From contig JABCZI010000005.1 of NCBI GenBank assembly GCA_013289765.1, positions 248,001-312,000 of the forward strand: a DNA stretch of 64,000 nucleotides, given 5' to 3'. Origin of the DNA: Acidobacteriota bacterium (GTDB taxonomy: Bacteria > Acidobacteriota > Terriglobia > Terriglobales > Acidobacteriaceae). The notes beneath the pieces were generated by a model. It was not told the DNA's origin and ran no database searches. It was given only the letters and a program-made list of their open reading frames with translations. Below are positions 6,660 to 16,261 of the stretch, piece by piece. Every line of letters starts with the position of its first letter. The first letter of the stretch is position 1. Both the position numbers and the translations under genes were made by a program.

Positions 6660-8585
6660 ATGAAACGCAACATCACGCGCCGTGACTTTCTCAACGGCGT
6701 GGCCGTAACCGCCGGCGCCGCGATGATGCCCTGGCATCTGTTTGCCGAAGGCGATAACGATCGCGAGAAGTCGCCCGACTATTATCCGCCCGCGCTCACC
6801 GGCCTGCGCGGCAGCCATCCCGGTTCTTTCGATTCGGCGCATGCTTTGCGCGATGGCACTTTCTGGGATGCCGCCGGCACGCCGCAAGATACCGGCGAGA
6901 ACTTCGATCTCATCATCGTTGGTGGCGGCATCAGCGGCCTTTCCGCCGCACACTTCTATCGCAAGTCCGCGGGCGCGAACGCGCGCATTCTTATCCTCGA
7001 CAACCACGACGACTTTGGCGGACACGCCAAGCGCAACGAGTTTCGCGTGGGCAATGCGTTCCGCCTGGGCTTCGGCGGAACCTATTCGATCGAGAGTCCC
7101 GCGCCTTACAGCAAGGAAGCCCGCGGGCTGGTCGAGGAACTCGGTATAGACGTGGCCTCGTATCCCAAGTATCACAATGCTGATCTCTATCGCTCGCTGG
7201 GCTTGCGCTCGACCATCTTTTTCGACAAGGAAACTTTTGGCGTAGACCGGTTGATAGTTGGGCCGGCCTCGTTGAGGGGCGGTGAAGAAGACTACGTGGT
7301 GCCCGCCGATCAGGATACGTGGAAGCAGTTTCTTGCGAATGCACCAATCGCCGCGCAGGCTAAGAGCGATTTGGACCGCTTGCGTCATGACAACCAGGAT
7401 TACTTTCCGGGATTGACCTCGACCGAAAAGAAAGCGAAGCTGGCGCGCATGAGCTACGCCACATATCTCAGGGACATCGTCAAGGTCCACGAGGATGTGG
7501 TGAAGCTTTATCAAGCGGGGCCGCAGCCGCTGTTTGGTTTGGGAATCGACGCCGTGCCTGCGCAGGATGCGTGGGGATTGGATCTGCCAGGCTTCGCCGG
7601 GCTGAAGCTCGACCCGGCGCCGGGCAAGGGAATGAATCGCGACGCGATTCCGAACGAAGAAGCGGAGAAATATTTCTTCCACTTCCCCGACGGCAACGCG
7701 AGCATCGCGCGCATGTTGGTTCGCAAACTGATTCCCGAGACGATGGCTGGAAACTCAGCAGCGGACGTGGTTCTGGCGAAGGCAAATTATTCCAAGCTCG
7801 ATTCGTCTTTGTCACCCGTGAAGATTCGGCTGAACAGCACCGCGGTGCGCGTGAAGCATGTGGGTGACGCGGCGACCGCGAAAGAAGTAGAAGTCGCTTA
7901 CGCCAGGGGCGGGAAGGTTTACACGGCGAAGGCGAAGAACTGCATTCTGGCTTGCTGGCACGTGGTGATTCCATACATCTGCCCGGAACTGCCGCAGAAG
8001 CAACGTGACGCGCTGGCCTCGGCGCAGAAAGTTCCGCTGCTCTACACCAACGTTGCACTGCGCGACTGGAAGTCGTTTCAGAAGCTGAACACGAACGCGG
8101 TTTATGCTCCGGGGTGCTACCACACCCGCATGGGTCTCGACTTGGCGGTTAGTATTGGCGGTTACGAATGCGCGCGCAAGCCAGAAGAGCCGATCGTGGT
8201 TCACATGATGAAAACCCCATGCAGGCCGGGAAGGCCTTCGCGGGAACAGCACACGTTGGGGCGCATCGAATTATTCAATACGACGTTTGAAACCATGGAA
8301 CGCAAGATTCGCGAGCAGCTGGCGCGCACGCTGGGCGCGGGAGGATTCGATCCGGCGCGCGACATCGCGGCGATCACCGTGAACCGCTGGCCTCATGGTT
8401 ATGCCTACGAATATAACTCGCTGGTCGATTCATTCTGGTTGGAAGGCGGCGAACTTCCCTGCGAGGTGGCGCGGAAGAATTTCGGAAGAATCGCGATCGC
8501 CAACGCGGATGCCGGGGCTTACGCTTATACAGACGAGGCTATCAACCAGGCGTGGCGGGCTGTGGGAGAGATTGTGAAGGGCTAG
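6660..8585 (+). CDS. Tat-exported FAD oxidoreductase, spermidine-dehydrogenase-like
   Basis: A flavoprotein of about 641 residues. The N-terminus carries a twin-arginine signal (I-T-R-R-D-F-L-N-G, then a hydrophobic stretch), so it is exported folded with its cofactor. The Rossmann dinucleotide motif G-G-G-I-S-G-L-S-A-A is at residues 88-97, and the fold continues with D-N-H-D-D-F-G-G-H-A-K-R-N. This arrangement matches the NAD(P)-binding/spermidine dehydrogenase (SpdH) group; the substrate is unproven. The start is uncertain: AGGAGG at 6628-6633 is 26 bases from the ATG at 6660 but 5 bases from an in-frame CTG at 6639, and starting there would add seven residues reading N-D-R-E-L-G before the methionine. 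Confidence 0.8.
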   Translation: MKRNITRRDFLNGVAVTAGAAMMPWHLFAEGDNDREKSPDYYPPALTGLRGSHPGSFDSAHALRDGTFWDAAGTPQDTGENFDLIIVGGGISGLSAAHFYRKSAGANARILILDNHDDFGGHAKRNEFRVGNAFRLGFGGTYSIESPAPYSKEARGLVEELGIDVASYPKYHNADLYRSLGLRSTIFFDKETFGVDRLIVGPASLRGGEEDYVVPADQDTWKQFLANAPIAAQAKSDLDRLRHDNQDYFPGLTSTEKKAKLARMSYATYLRDIVKVHEDVVKLYQAGPQPLFGLGIDAVPAQDAWGLDLPGFAGLKLDPAPGKGMNRDAIPNEEAEKYFFHFPDGNASIARMLVRKLIPETMAGNSAADVVLAKANYSKLDSSLSPVKIRLNSTAVRVKHVGDAATAKEVEVAYARGGKVYTAKAKNCILACWHVVIPYICPELPQKQRDALASAQKVPLLYTNVALRDWKSFQKLNTNAVYAPGCYHTRMGLDLAVSIGGYECARKPEEPIVVHMMKTPCRPGRPSREQHTLGRIELFNTTFETMERKIREQLARTLGAGGFDPARDIAAITVNRWPHGYAYEYNSLVDSFWLEGGELPCEVARKNFGRIAIANADAGAYAYTDEAINQAWRAVGEIVKG

Positions 8586-8599
8586 CGGGGACGTTTGGT

Positions 8600-9045
8600 G
8601 TATATCGACGCCAGTCGATATTGTGCCGATGTACGCTGCGTAAATCTCACGAGGGATGCGATTGTGGTATCCCACTTCTCGCCAAGGACGCGAGAAATGG
8701 GGCACCCCTGCTTTGTTTGTATCGACGTCGGCCGATGTAGGGTTACTCTGTTGAACCTCAAATGGGGATAGAGTTGTGGTATCCCACTTCTCGCCAAGGA
8801 CGCGAGAAATGGGGCACCCGGCTTTGTTTGTATCGACGTCGGTCGATCTAGATTTACTCTGTTGAACCTCAAATGGGGATAGAGTTGTGGTATCCCACTT
8901 CTCGCCAAGGACGCGAGAAATGGGGCACCCCCTGCTTTGTTTGTATCGACGTCTGCCGGTGTAGATTTACTCTGTTGAACCTCAAGAGGGATAGAGTTGT
9001 GGTATCCCACTTCTCGCCAAGGACGCGAGAAATGGGGCACCCGGA
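8600..9045. repeat. Tandem REP-B cluster, 111-112 bp period
   Basis: Four palindromes with arms CCCACTTCTCGC and GCGAGAAATGGGG and a GTGG head begin at 8664, 8776, 8887 and 8999, all in one orientation. The spacers of about 70 bases are also conserved, and a degenerate spacer precedes the first unit. Reading frames across the cluster are repeat artefacts. It lies between convergent genes and could also act as a transcription barrier. Confidence 0.92.
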
Positions 9046-9057
9046 TGTGGGGAGATT

Positions 9058-9942
9058 TTATGCTTGGCCCAGATTCACGCGTTGAAGGCGGAGCGGCAGG
9101 CCGTAGTGATGGGCGAGGGCGCTTGCGCCGCCGGCAAGAGCGAGAATCATCACAACGAAAATAAGGACGCGGCGCGGGGCGTGTTCTGTGCGCGGCGCGA
9201 AGACCGCGATGAGCGCGCCGAGAATCAAACCGGTGACGAGTCCGCCGATGTGGGCAGCGTTATCGGTGACGCCGGATGCCGCGCCGAATACAAGGTTGAA
9301 GCCGACGAACACTACGAGGCTTCGCAGCGTGCCGGAGAGCGCCTCGCGAGGTACGGAGAACTCGCCCAATTTGAAGGCGGCGATGAGTGCGCCCGCGAGT
9401 CCGAAAATCGCGCCGGAGGCGCCGACACTGAGGACGTGAACGTTCCAGGTAATGCTGGCGAGGCTGGCGCCCAGGCCGCAGATAATATAGAGAGCGCCGA
9501 AGGTCCAGCGGCCGTAGAGCGATTCGCTGAGCGCACCCAGATCCCACAAGCACCACATATTGAAGGCGATGTGAAGCAGGCCACCGTGAACGAAGACACA
9601 GGTCAGCAACCGCCACCATTCTCCCGAAAGGGTTAGCGCGCCCGCGTTGGCTCCCCACCGCAGCAACTCCATCCCGGAGAACTCCTGGAATGGGCTGCCT
9701 GAACCGAGCACCATGCCAAGGTATACAGCGACATTGATGCCGACAAATATTTGAGTGAGGCTGATGGTGGATTGACCGCCGGATTGTCCGCGGCGAACCC
9801 AGGGGGTGGGCATGACTGGTTGGCGGGCGTCGTCGACGACTTCGCCGCGCTGTGCGGCTTCATGCTGCACGCACCACTGGCAGACTTTTCTGCCGAAAGA
9901 GAGGCCGGGAAGCTGACGGCCGCAGCGAATGCAGTTTGCCAT
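9058..9942 (-). CDS. Rhomboid-family intramembrane serine protease with zinc ribbon
   Basis: A 294-residue membrane protease. Residues 4-24 contain C-x-x-C and C-x-x-C (C4, C7, C21, C24), a small zinc ribbon facing the cytoplasm. Then come about six to seven transmembrane segments. The catalytic dyad is visible: S176 in G-A-S-G-A-I-F-G-L and H231 in A-A-H-I-G-G-L-V-T-G, with the H-x-x-x-N motif H-I-A-F-N-M-W around 124-130. Rhomboids cut transmembrane segments within the bilayer; the substrate is unknown. It is the last of four same-strand genes (ThiF-like, receptor, nuclease-like, rhomboid) but a 113-base gap precedes it. Confidence 0.9.
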   Translation of the reverse strand: MANCIRCGRQLPGLSFGRKVCQWCVQHEAAQRGEVVDDARQPVMPTPWVRRGQSGGQSTISLTQIFVGINVAVYLGMVLGSGSPFQEFSGMELLRWGANAGALTLSGEWWRLLTCVFVHGGLLHIAFNMWCLWDLGALSESLYGRWTFGALYIICGLGASLASITWNVHVLSVGASGAIFGLAGALIAAFKLGEFSVPREALSGTLRSLVVFVGFNLVFGAASGVTDNAAHIGGLVTGLILGALIAVFAPRTEHAPRRVLIFVVMILALAGGASALAHHYGLPLRLQRVNLGQA

Positions 9943-10055
9943 GTCTTAATGTGAGAGTATCAGCAGTTTGCGGCTGAGGACAAAGGCGGGGAAGAAATTG
10001 GTGTAGCCAAGGTTGTCGTGACAGTCGAGCGGGTATCCCCACATGAGCTTCGGGG

Positions 10056-11006
10056 CTATTCCTTTGGTTTGAGAACCTGCGCGGGGCGCGCTGGAAGGGG
10101 CGCAGCTGTAGCGCTTTCCATCCAAGCCGTGTACCAAAGATTCAAAAGCATTTGAGATCCAGCTGCCAGTCGGTGAGTAGTAAATTCGAACGCCTCCGGC
10201 GATCCCTTCCCGCGAAAGCTTCCCGCTTTTTCCAGTGCGTAAACATTCTCAACCAGCCCGTTCGATTGCCTAAGATAAGAAATGTAATCGATGAAGGGAT
10301 CATTCAGGCGCTCAGGATCATGCACGAATCCCGCAAAATTACTGGGCTGAATGTTGGCCGCGACATAAACAGTTTCGAACTGGGCGTGGATCTCGTGCAG
10401 CGTAGTGTAGCCGTTTGGATTTGGTCCAACCCAACCGTTGTACTGGATGGTCGTATGCAAAGGCTGTGAACCGTCGGCAACGTAGTGTCCCAGCCAGCCT
10501 GCATAAAAAATGATCGCTTGCTCAACCGATGCCGTGGGTTTATGCGCAGCCTTCAACTGCCGGTACTCTCGAAATGCGCTCTTCAGGCGGCCATAGACTT
10601 CCATCGTGATGTAAGGCTGCAGGCCAACGCGTTCGGGAAGATAATCATCGGGATGCTCCGTGGCCGCGGCGCGCTTTTCGTAAAGCTTCCGGTAAAACTC
10701 GTAACGTCCCCTGGGTAAGGGATCGAGCCAGGAGACGCGTTCGAGGTCGATGAAGTGGTCGGGCTCCTGCGCATTCTTGAGCGCAAACTCCGCGGGATTG
10801 CGCCAGCGATCCGGCTCAGGGCCGAGATAGCCGATCTCTACAACAGCGCGACGCAGAAACCGCGGCATGCTGGCCGGGATTTTCTGCGCCGCCACGCGGT
10901 TGACGTAAACGTGCCCCTCGTTGCCCCAGGCGAACGCGGCATCGGTTTGAAAAAGCACGAGGGCGATCAGCAGAAAGCTGGTCAGCCCTCGTTTAGATTT
11001 AGCCAT
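10056..11006 (-). CDS. S1/P1-nuclease-like zinc-dependent hydrolase
   Basis: A 316-residue exported protein of the P1 nuclease/zinc phospholipase C superfamily. A signal peptide is followed by W-G-N-E-G-H; in this family the tryptophan becomes the mature N-terminus and binds zinc through its amino group. Further ligand motifs are visible: D-H-F-I-D-L-E, W-L-G-H-Y-V-A-D-G-S-Q-P-L-H, and H-E-I-H-A-Q-F-E. It could act on nucleic acids or phospholipids; the sequence does not decide. I chose the ATG at 11006 (CAGGAGA about 3 bases upstream, and a clean signal peptide). It follows the TonB-dependent receptor by 31 bases, so the two are probably co-transcribed. Confidence 0.85.
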   Translation of the reverse strand: MAKSKRGLTSFLLIALVLFQTDAAFAWGNEGHVYVNRVAAQKIPASMPRFLRRAVVEIGYLGPEPDRWRNPAEFALKNAQEPDHFIDLERVSWLDPLPRGRYEFYRKLYEKRAAATEHPDDYLPERVGLQPYITMEVYGRLKSAFREYRQLKAAHKPTASVEQAIIFYAGWLGHYVADGSQPLHTTIQYNGWVGPNPNGYTTLHEIHAQFETVYVAANIQPSNFAGFVHDPERLNDPFIDYISYLRQSNGLVENVYALEKAGSFRGKGSPEAFEFTTHRLAAGSQMLLNLWYTAWMESATAAPLPARPAQVLKPKE

Positions 11007-11037
11007 TTTCTCCTGGCCCGACATTCTAGAGTCCACG

Positions 11038-14000
11038 TCAGAACGTCAGATGCAGCGCCATCTGGATGAACCGCGGACTGCCGATGGTGTGTGAGAGTTC
11101 CCCCAAATGCCCAATCGGAGGAATTGCGTACCCTAGGGATGAACAGGAAAAAGTAGGCCCCGGAGGGTTGCAGAAGGCGTTGAAATCTACGCTGTTATTG
11201 GGAATATCGAAACTTGGGTGATTGAAGATATTGAAGGCATTCACGTCATATCTGAGTGCGAATCGTTCGCTCAACGTGAAGTTCTTGAAGGCTCCGAGAT
11301 CGAAACGGTTTTGGAATGGACCGCGGAATATATTGCGTCCACCTTTCGTATAACCGTTCTCAAAAGTGTCGCATACGGTAGTTCCGGAACTTGAATCGCA
11401 GGGCGGAACGCCGTTCGTTCCGGGTGCAAAAGCCGGCACAGGGCCGAACGCTGCCGGGTTAAGCACAGGCAGCAGCCCGTTTATCCCCGTTGTGCCTTGA
11501 AGCATTGGTTTGTTGGACGTGGCGCCGACGCCGCCCACCGGAACGATTGGGTTGGTGGTCAGATCCTGGCCGCCGCCCCAATAAATTCCGCCCACCCCGC
11601 CGCTGTAATCAATCACGCTATAGGGTTGGCCGCTTTGCAACACCGTAACCCCATTAATCCCCCATCCGTTCACGGCTTGCTTCACCCAGCCGTGAGCGTT
11701 GGCAATAGTGGGAAGGTCGTAGTGATAGCTCAAGGTGAAAATATGAGTCCGGTCAAAGTCCGAACTTCCATAGGACGAGCGCGGATTGTTGGGATCATTC
11801 CCGTTGTAGAAAAGCCCGAGCCCGCTTTGCTCGTCGAGCGTGTGGGAGTAGGTGTATGCGCCCGTAAGCTGCAGCCCTCGGCTCAGACGCTTGTTCACGC
11901 TAACTTGCAGGGCGTCATAGTTGGACATGCCTACTCCGCTGTTGAAGTCCGAATTTGGATCGTACCCGATGTAAGGAGCGCGGAGAGCCGCGTTGCCCGT
12001 ACCGAAGCCAACCACGAGGGCGTTCACGTTCTCGGCGGCCAGCGTCAACGGCCCAGTAGCCAAGGTCCCGGGATCACACGCGCCCACTCCGGTCGGAGGA
12101 GCTGCACAATTCATGTTGAAGCCATAGGAGTAGTTCTGCTGGAACGGCCCCCCCTTTAGCAGTGGGTTTTGCGGCGTGGCGATTCGCGCTTCGTTGAAAG
12201 GCAAGGGAATGGTTTCGTGAACGCCGTGATTGCCCACGTAGCCAATGGTCAAGACCAGCGTGTTACGCGGCTGCCATTGGAAGTCCAGAGTCCAGTTTTC
12301 CGAGTAGGGCAGCGTATTCCTGGGATTGTAGCCGCCGAAATAGAGAGGACTGCAGCCGGAGGTCAGGTTGTTACTGGTGCAGAACGGTGTCGTCTGGTTA
12401 ATAAGATTGGCCGCATTTGGCACCAGAGACTGAATCGCAGACAAATTCGTGGGGGGCGGGGGCGGAGGTGTGGTGCCGAACGGAACGCCGAAAGTCGCAT
12501 TCGTGGGGGCGAAAAATGGCACCACGAATGGTTCTTCAACGGTAACGCCAAAGGGACCGCTGATCCCCCCGCCAGCCGGGGGAGAAAGCTCCGTGAAGTA
12601 CTCGCCGCGATCGTAATACATTCCGAAACCGGCGCGCACCACAACATTCTTTACGAATGACGGGCTGTAGGCGAGCCCGATGCGGGGAGCAAAACCCCAT
12701 TGCCGCCCCGTCATGGTGGAATTGCTTACCCCCTTCGTACCGAACACTTTGTTATTTCCGGCGATCACGAGCCCAATGTTCTGGACGGTGTCGCTGGTTA
12801 CGTTATAGGAATAATTTTGCGGATAGAAATTCGACAGCAATCCATTGGTCTCGTACAGCGGGCCGTCCCAATCCCATCGCAGGCCAGTATCCAGAGTCAA
12901 GTTTGATTTGATCCGAACTTTGTCCTGGACGTACGCCCCCGCCTGCCTGGTCCGGTAATGGCGGCTGGTGCCCCCGGTTAGGACTTCAGAAGGGGGCTGC
13001 CCGCCGCAAGAAAAACTCGGGCTGCAAACCTGCCCTTGCAAGAAGCCCGGAAAGTCCGCGAAATTCACGCTGGCCAACTGCTCGTTCCGGTTGATTATGT
13101 TGAGCTGCGTGTAATCGAAATTGAAGCCTGTCGACAAGGAATGGCGGCCACGAACCCACTGCAGACTGCTGGCCCCCTCAAAATTGTTTTGAAACATTCC
13201 CGTGTTTGCGAAACTGCTGGACGGACCTATGTACGTGCCATCGAAAAGGTTGTCCGCGTTATGGATGTTGATCGAAGGGAACAAGGTTTTGCCCAGGAGG
13301 TCCATACCAATGCTTGAAGGCTTTAGGAACTGGCTCTGAGCGGAATAGGCAGTCTCGCGAATGAAGCCGATGCGCTGCTCCCAGGTGATATTGGGCGTCA
13401 GCGAAGTCGTATTGTCGAGAGAAATCGCCTGGCTTCCCGCATGCATGGTTTGAGGGAAACCGAGGAGCTGGCTGTTGGCGAAGGGAGTGGTGTTTGGATC
13501 GCGCTGGTAATAATACTTAGCCGCCAACCTGTCTTTGGGACTGACAAAAAAGTCCACATTGCCATTTGCCTGATCCGCGCGAAAAACCGAACTGCCACCT
13601 TGAATAGCGGCGTCCGCGCTCTGACTCTGCAGATTGGTCAACTGAGCGCCAGTGGCTGCGTTTGGCATCCAGAGAGTGCCATCTGGAGCTTTCATCTGCA
13701 TGATTGAAAGCGCCTGAGGCGTAATCGTGCTCGGGTCGAAACAGGCGGGCTGACCACTCCCGCCACAGGGCCCGATGAAATCTGTGTTCACAACCGCCGC
13801 AAGGCCGGCGGGGCTGCGGTCGCTGGTTAAGTCGGGTGGAACGGCGACCAGTGACGTGGCTAGCAACTGATCGTTCGCCCGCGTTCCCTGGTACGACGCG
13901 AAATAAAACAGTTTGTCTTTCTTAATGGGACCGCCAACGAAGCCGCCAAACACCTCGCGATGCATCGGTGGCCTGGCCAGCTGGTTATGTCCATAGAACC

Positions 14001-14961
14001 ACTGATTGGCATCCCACTTCGAGGTTTGGTAATAGTCGTATGCCCCGCCGTGAATAAGGTTTGTGCCCGACTTGGTGGTCACCTCAAGGTGGGCACCGCT
14101 GTACGCGCCTTGGGAGGCATCGTACATAGCCGAGTTCACGTGCATCTCCTGCACCGTTTCCGGGGGCGGACTCGGAAGAGCCTGGCCGATCGCGCCATAG
14201 ACGGATGTGCTAGTCACGATCTCGCCGCTCGGATTGTTTCCGTTCCCGTTTTCGCCGATGTTCACGGCTACGCGCCCCGATGTCACCTGGCTCGTCGTTT
14301 TTCCGTTGAAAACGTTGTTGCCGGAAACGCCATTGATCGTGAAGCTATTGCTGGTATCGCGCTGGCCGTTTGCCCAAATTGCCTGATTGCCCAGGCCGGC
14401 GTTGGTTCCTGCAGTATTGAGAAAGTCGGCGCTTACGCCCGGACTCAGAATTGCCGCCTGGGTCAAGCTCCCCGTACCCAGAGGGATCTCTGCGATCTGA
14501 TTGTCGCTTAAGGTGTAGCCTGTCGTGGTGTCAGTTTCATTCAGCAGCGGCGTCGCCTCTACTGTCACCGTTGACGCGATGGCCCCAGGCTTAAGCTTGG
14601 CATTGACCGTTGACGTGCGGTTACCCTGCACGATGATCTGGGGATAAACAGCGGTCTGGAAGCCATCTTTCGTGAACTTCACTTCATAAGTTCCGATGGG
14701 GAGGTCGGCAATGCTGAAGGAGCCATCCCCTTTGCTGGTGGCGCTTACTTCCAGGTTGGTGGCGGCGGAGTGCGCTTTCACGCTCACCCCCTGCACCACG
14801 GCGCCGCTACTGTCGGTTATCGTACCGTTCATCGAGCCCAGCGTTTGCTGGGTGAGGGCGAGTTGCGACGAACCAAGGATAATTAAGCCTGCGGTCAAGA
14901 ACAACCGATAAAAAAGCGTCGTAACAGGGGCGGCGGCGAAAAAGCCACGACGAGAGGTCAC
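11038..14961 (-). CDS. TonB-dependent receptor, Oar-like, with carboxypeptidase-regulatory domain
   Basis: A protein of about 1,307 residues in the outer membrane. A signal peptide (to about residue 38) precedes a carboxypeptidase-regulatory-like Ig fold (G-T-I-T-D-S-S-G-A-V-V-Q-G-V), then a plug domain and a long beta-barrel rich in Asn, Gly and aromatic residues ending in M-A-L-H-L-T-F, the aromatic C-terminus of an outer-membrane barrel. This architecture is that of the Oar-like receptors expanded in Acidobacteriota; their ligands are mostly unknown, with large oligomers such as glycans or peptides suspected. I chose GTG at 14961 because AAGGAG lies 7 bases upstream; the more distal GTG at 14988 has no such site. 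The next gene encodes the secreted P1-like hydrolase, suggesting a link between extracellular digestion and uptake. Confidence 0.93.
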   Translation of the reverse strand: MTSRRGFFAAAPVTTLFYRLFLTAGLIILGSSQLALTQQTLGSMNGTITDSSGAVVQGVSVKAHSAATNLEVSATSKGDGSFSIADLPIGTYEVKFTKDGFQTAVYPQIIVQGNRTSTVNAKLKPGAIASTVTVEATPLLNETDTTTGYTLSDNQIAEIPLGTGSLTQAAILSPGVSADFLNTAGTNAGLGNQAIWANGQRDTSNSFTINGVSGNNVFNGKTTSQVTSGRVAVNIGENGNGNNPSGEIVTSTSVYGAIGQALPSPPPETVQEMHVNSAMYDASQGAYSGAHLEVTTKSGTNLIHGGAYDYYQTSKWDANQWFYGHNQLARPPMHREVFGGFVGGPIKKDKLFYFASYQGTRANDQLLATSLVAVPPDLTSDRSPAGLAAVVNTDFIGPCGGSGQPACFDPSTITPQALSIMQMKAPDGTLWMPNAATGAQLTNLQSQSADAAIQGGSSVFRADQANGNVDFFVSPKDRLAAKYYYQRDPNTTPFANSQLLGFPQTMHAGSQAISLDNTTSLTPNITWEQRIGFIRETAYSAQSQFLKPSSIGMDLLGKTLFPSINIHNADNLFDGTYIGPSSSFANTGMFQNNFEGASSLQWVRGRHSLSTGFNFDYTQLNIINRNEQLASVNFADFPGFLQGQVCSPSFSCGGQPPSEVLTGGTSRHYRTRQAGAYVQDKVRIKSNLTLDTGLRWDWDGPLYETNGLLSNFYPQNYSYNVTSDTVQNIGLVIAGNNKVFGTKGVSNSTMTGRQWGFAPRIGLAYSPSFVKNVVVRAGFGMYYDRGEYFTELSPPAGGGISGPFGVTVEEPFVVPFFAPTNATFGVPFGTTPPPPPPTNLSAIQSLVPNAANLINQTTPFCTSNNLTSGCSPLYFGGYNPRNTLPYSENWTLDFQWQPRNTLVLTIGYVGNHGVHETIPLPFNEARIATPQNPLLKGGPFQQNYSYGFNMNCAAPPTGVGACDPGTLATGPLTLAAENVNALVVGFGTGNAALRAPYIGYDPNSDFNSGVGMSNYDALQVSVNKRLSRGLQLTGAYTYSHTLDEQSGLGLFYNGNDPNNPRSSYGSSDFDRTHIFTLSYHYDLPTIANAHGWVKQAVNGWGINGVTVLQSGQPYSVIDYSGGVGGIYWGGGQDLTTNPIVPVGGVGATSNKPMLQGTTGINGLLPVLNPAAFGPVPAFAPGTNGVPPCDSSSGTTVCDTFENGYTKGGRNIFRGPFQNRFDLGAFKNFTLSERFALRYDVNAFNIFNHPSFDIPNNSVDFNAFCNPPGPTFSCSSLGYAIPPIGHLGELSHTIGSPRFIQMALHLTF

Positions 14962-15105
14962 AAGCGGCTCCTTTGGATGGACCCGCACTTATAGCAAAAG
15001 TCGTTGGCTTGGTTCAAGGGTCTGGCCCTGGAAAAGGCTTTAAATTTCGATTAATTTTTGCGATGCAGGTGAGCGATTGAAAGCGTCGACCGGCGCGGCC
15101 AGAGC

Positions 15106-16158
15106 TTAGCTTCCAACATAGCGCGCGTAGAGACTGCGCGCGATGCCAGTGTCGGTGGTTCCTTTGATGATTGCGCGCCCGTCGGGAAACAGCGTCATCT
15201 CGTAGGGCTCGCGCCAGAATTTCAGGACGAATTCGTTGTGCCGCACGGTACCGTGAGACTCCAGCCGGCGCTGCATTTCGCTGAAGTCGATCGGCCTGGC
15301 GCGCTCGTGAATCTGCACCGAGTTTCTGCCGCACATGGTGATATGCGGGCGTCCCTCACCAGCCAAGTGGACGAAATCAAGCCTTCCACACGCCGGACAA
15401 TCGGGCCGCGGAGTTGCAGCTGCAATCTCTGCGTGTTGATTGCTCCACACATCGAATGACCAGAGCGTTTTCCGCAACCGTCCGGCAGCCTCGCCCCCAA
15501 TCAGCAACTTCATGGCTTCCGTGGCCGCAATCGAAGCCACCAGATTGACGGCTGAATTCAATATTCCAGAGGTTTCGCAGGTTTCCACCATCCCTCGCGG
15601 CGCGTCGGGAAAAATGCACGTCAAGCATGCCGTTCTCCGGGGCAACACATTCAAAGTTACGCCGTAACTGCCCACGGCCGCTGCATAAATCCAAGGCCGG
15701 GAATTCTTGATCGCGTAATCGTTCAGCAGATATCGAGTTTCAAAGTTGTCAGTGCCATCGAGAATTAAATCTATGTCCTCAAGCAGGGCATTAATATTTC
15801 CGGGCACCGCGTCGGCGACCCTGGCCTCGACCACAATCTGCGAATTGAAGGCTGCGATTTTTCGGGTTGCGGCGATGGCCTTGGGCAGGGACTCTGCCGC
15901 GTCCTCTTCGTCGAACAGGGATTGGCGCTGCAAATTGCTCGGCTCTACGTAGTCGCGATCGATGATGCGCAGCGTCCCAACCCCGGCGCGCCCCAGCAAC
16001 GACGCCAAAGCGGAGCCGGTGGCTCCGCAGCCCACGATCGCCACGCGCCCGGCCGCCAGTCTTCGTTGCCCTTCCGCTCCGATGCCGGGAAACAGAATCT
16101 GCCGCGAATAGCGTTCCTCGAATTTGTCTTTTTCCACGCCCCGCCTCAAGGAGGTCAT
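15106..16158 (-). CDS. ThiF/MoeB/HesA-family E1-like adenylyltransferase
   Basis: A 350-residue enzyme that adenylates the C-terminal glycine of a ubiquitin-like sulfur carrier. The ATP-binding motif is I-V-G-C-G-A-T-G-S; D-R-D-Y-V-E-P-S-N-L-Q-R-Q is the conserved nucleotide and catalytic-Arg region; E-T-C-E-T-S-G-I-L holds the catalytic cysteine; C-L-T-C and C-P-A-C-G form the zinc site. There is no rhodanese domain; instead a C-terminal domain of about 90 residues follows. The partner could be ThiS (encoded at 43.1 kb) or a MoaD-like protein elsewhere. Start at 16158 is likely, but a GTG seven codons on (GGCGGGGC before it) is possible. Divergent from the Omp85 operon with about 100 bases between. 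Confidence 0.88.
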   Translation of the reverse strand: MTSLRRGVEKDKFEERYSRQILFPGIGAEGQRRLAAGRVAIVGCGATGSALASLLGRAGVGTLRIIDRDYVEPSNLQRQSLFDEEDAAESLPKAIAATRKIAAFNSQIVVEARVADAVPGNINALLEDIDLILDGTDNFETRYLLNDYAIKNSRPWIYAAAVGSYGVTLNVLPRRTACLTCIFPDAPRGMVETCETSGILNSAVNLVASIAATEAMKLLIGGEAAGRLRKTLWSFDVWSNQHAEIAAATPRPDCPACGRLDFVHLAGEGRPHITMCGRNSVQIHERARPIDFSEMQRRLESHGTVRHNEFVLKFWREPYEMTLFPDGRAIIKGTTDTGIARSLYARYVGS

Positions 16159-16261
16159 CAGTTTTCCCCAGCAAAACCTTTATTATAGGAGTTCGCTTGC
16201 AACATCCGCAGAATACAGAGAACCGGCCTCCGAATGCAGGAAACGGGCCCGAGGACATTAT

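Noticed and set aside
6594-7682. Long minus-strand frame (about 360 codons) opposite the flavoprotein gene
   Set aside because: It has no recognisable protein features; the plus-strand gene has Tat and FAD motifs. High-GC codon bias produces such antisense frames.
8582-9040. Minus-strand reading frame of about 150 codons with repeated M-P-H-F-S-R-P-W-R-E
   Set aside because: It is read entirely from the tandem REP-B cluster; the periodicity of the peptide is that of the DNA repeat, and there is no ribosome-binding site.
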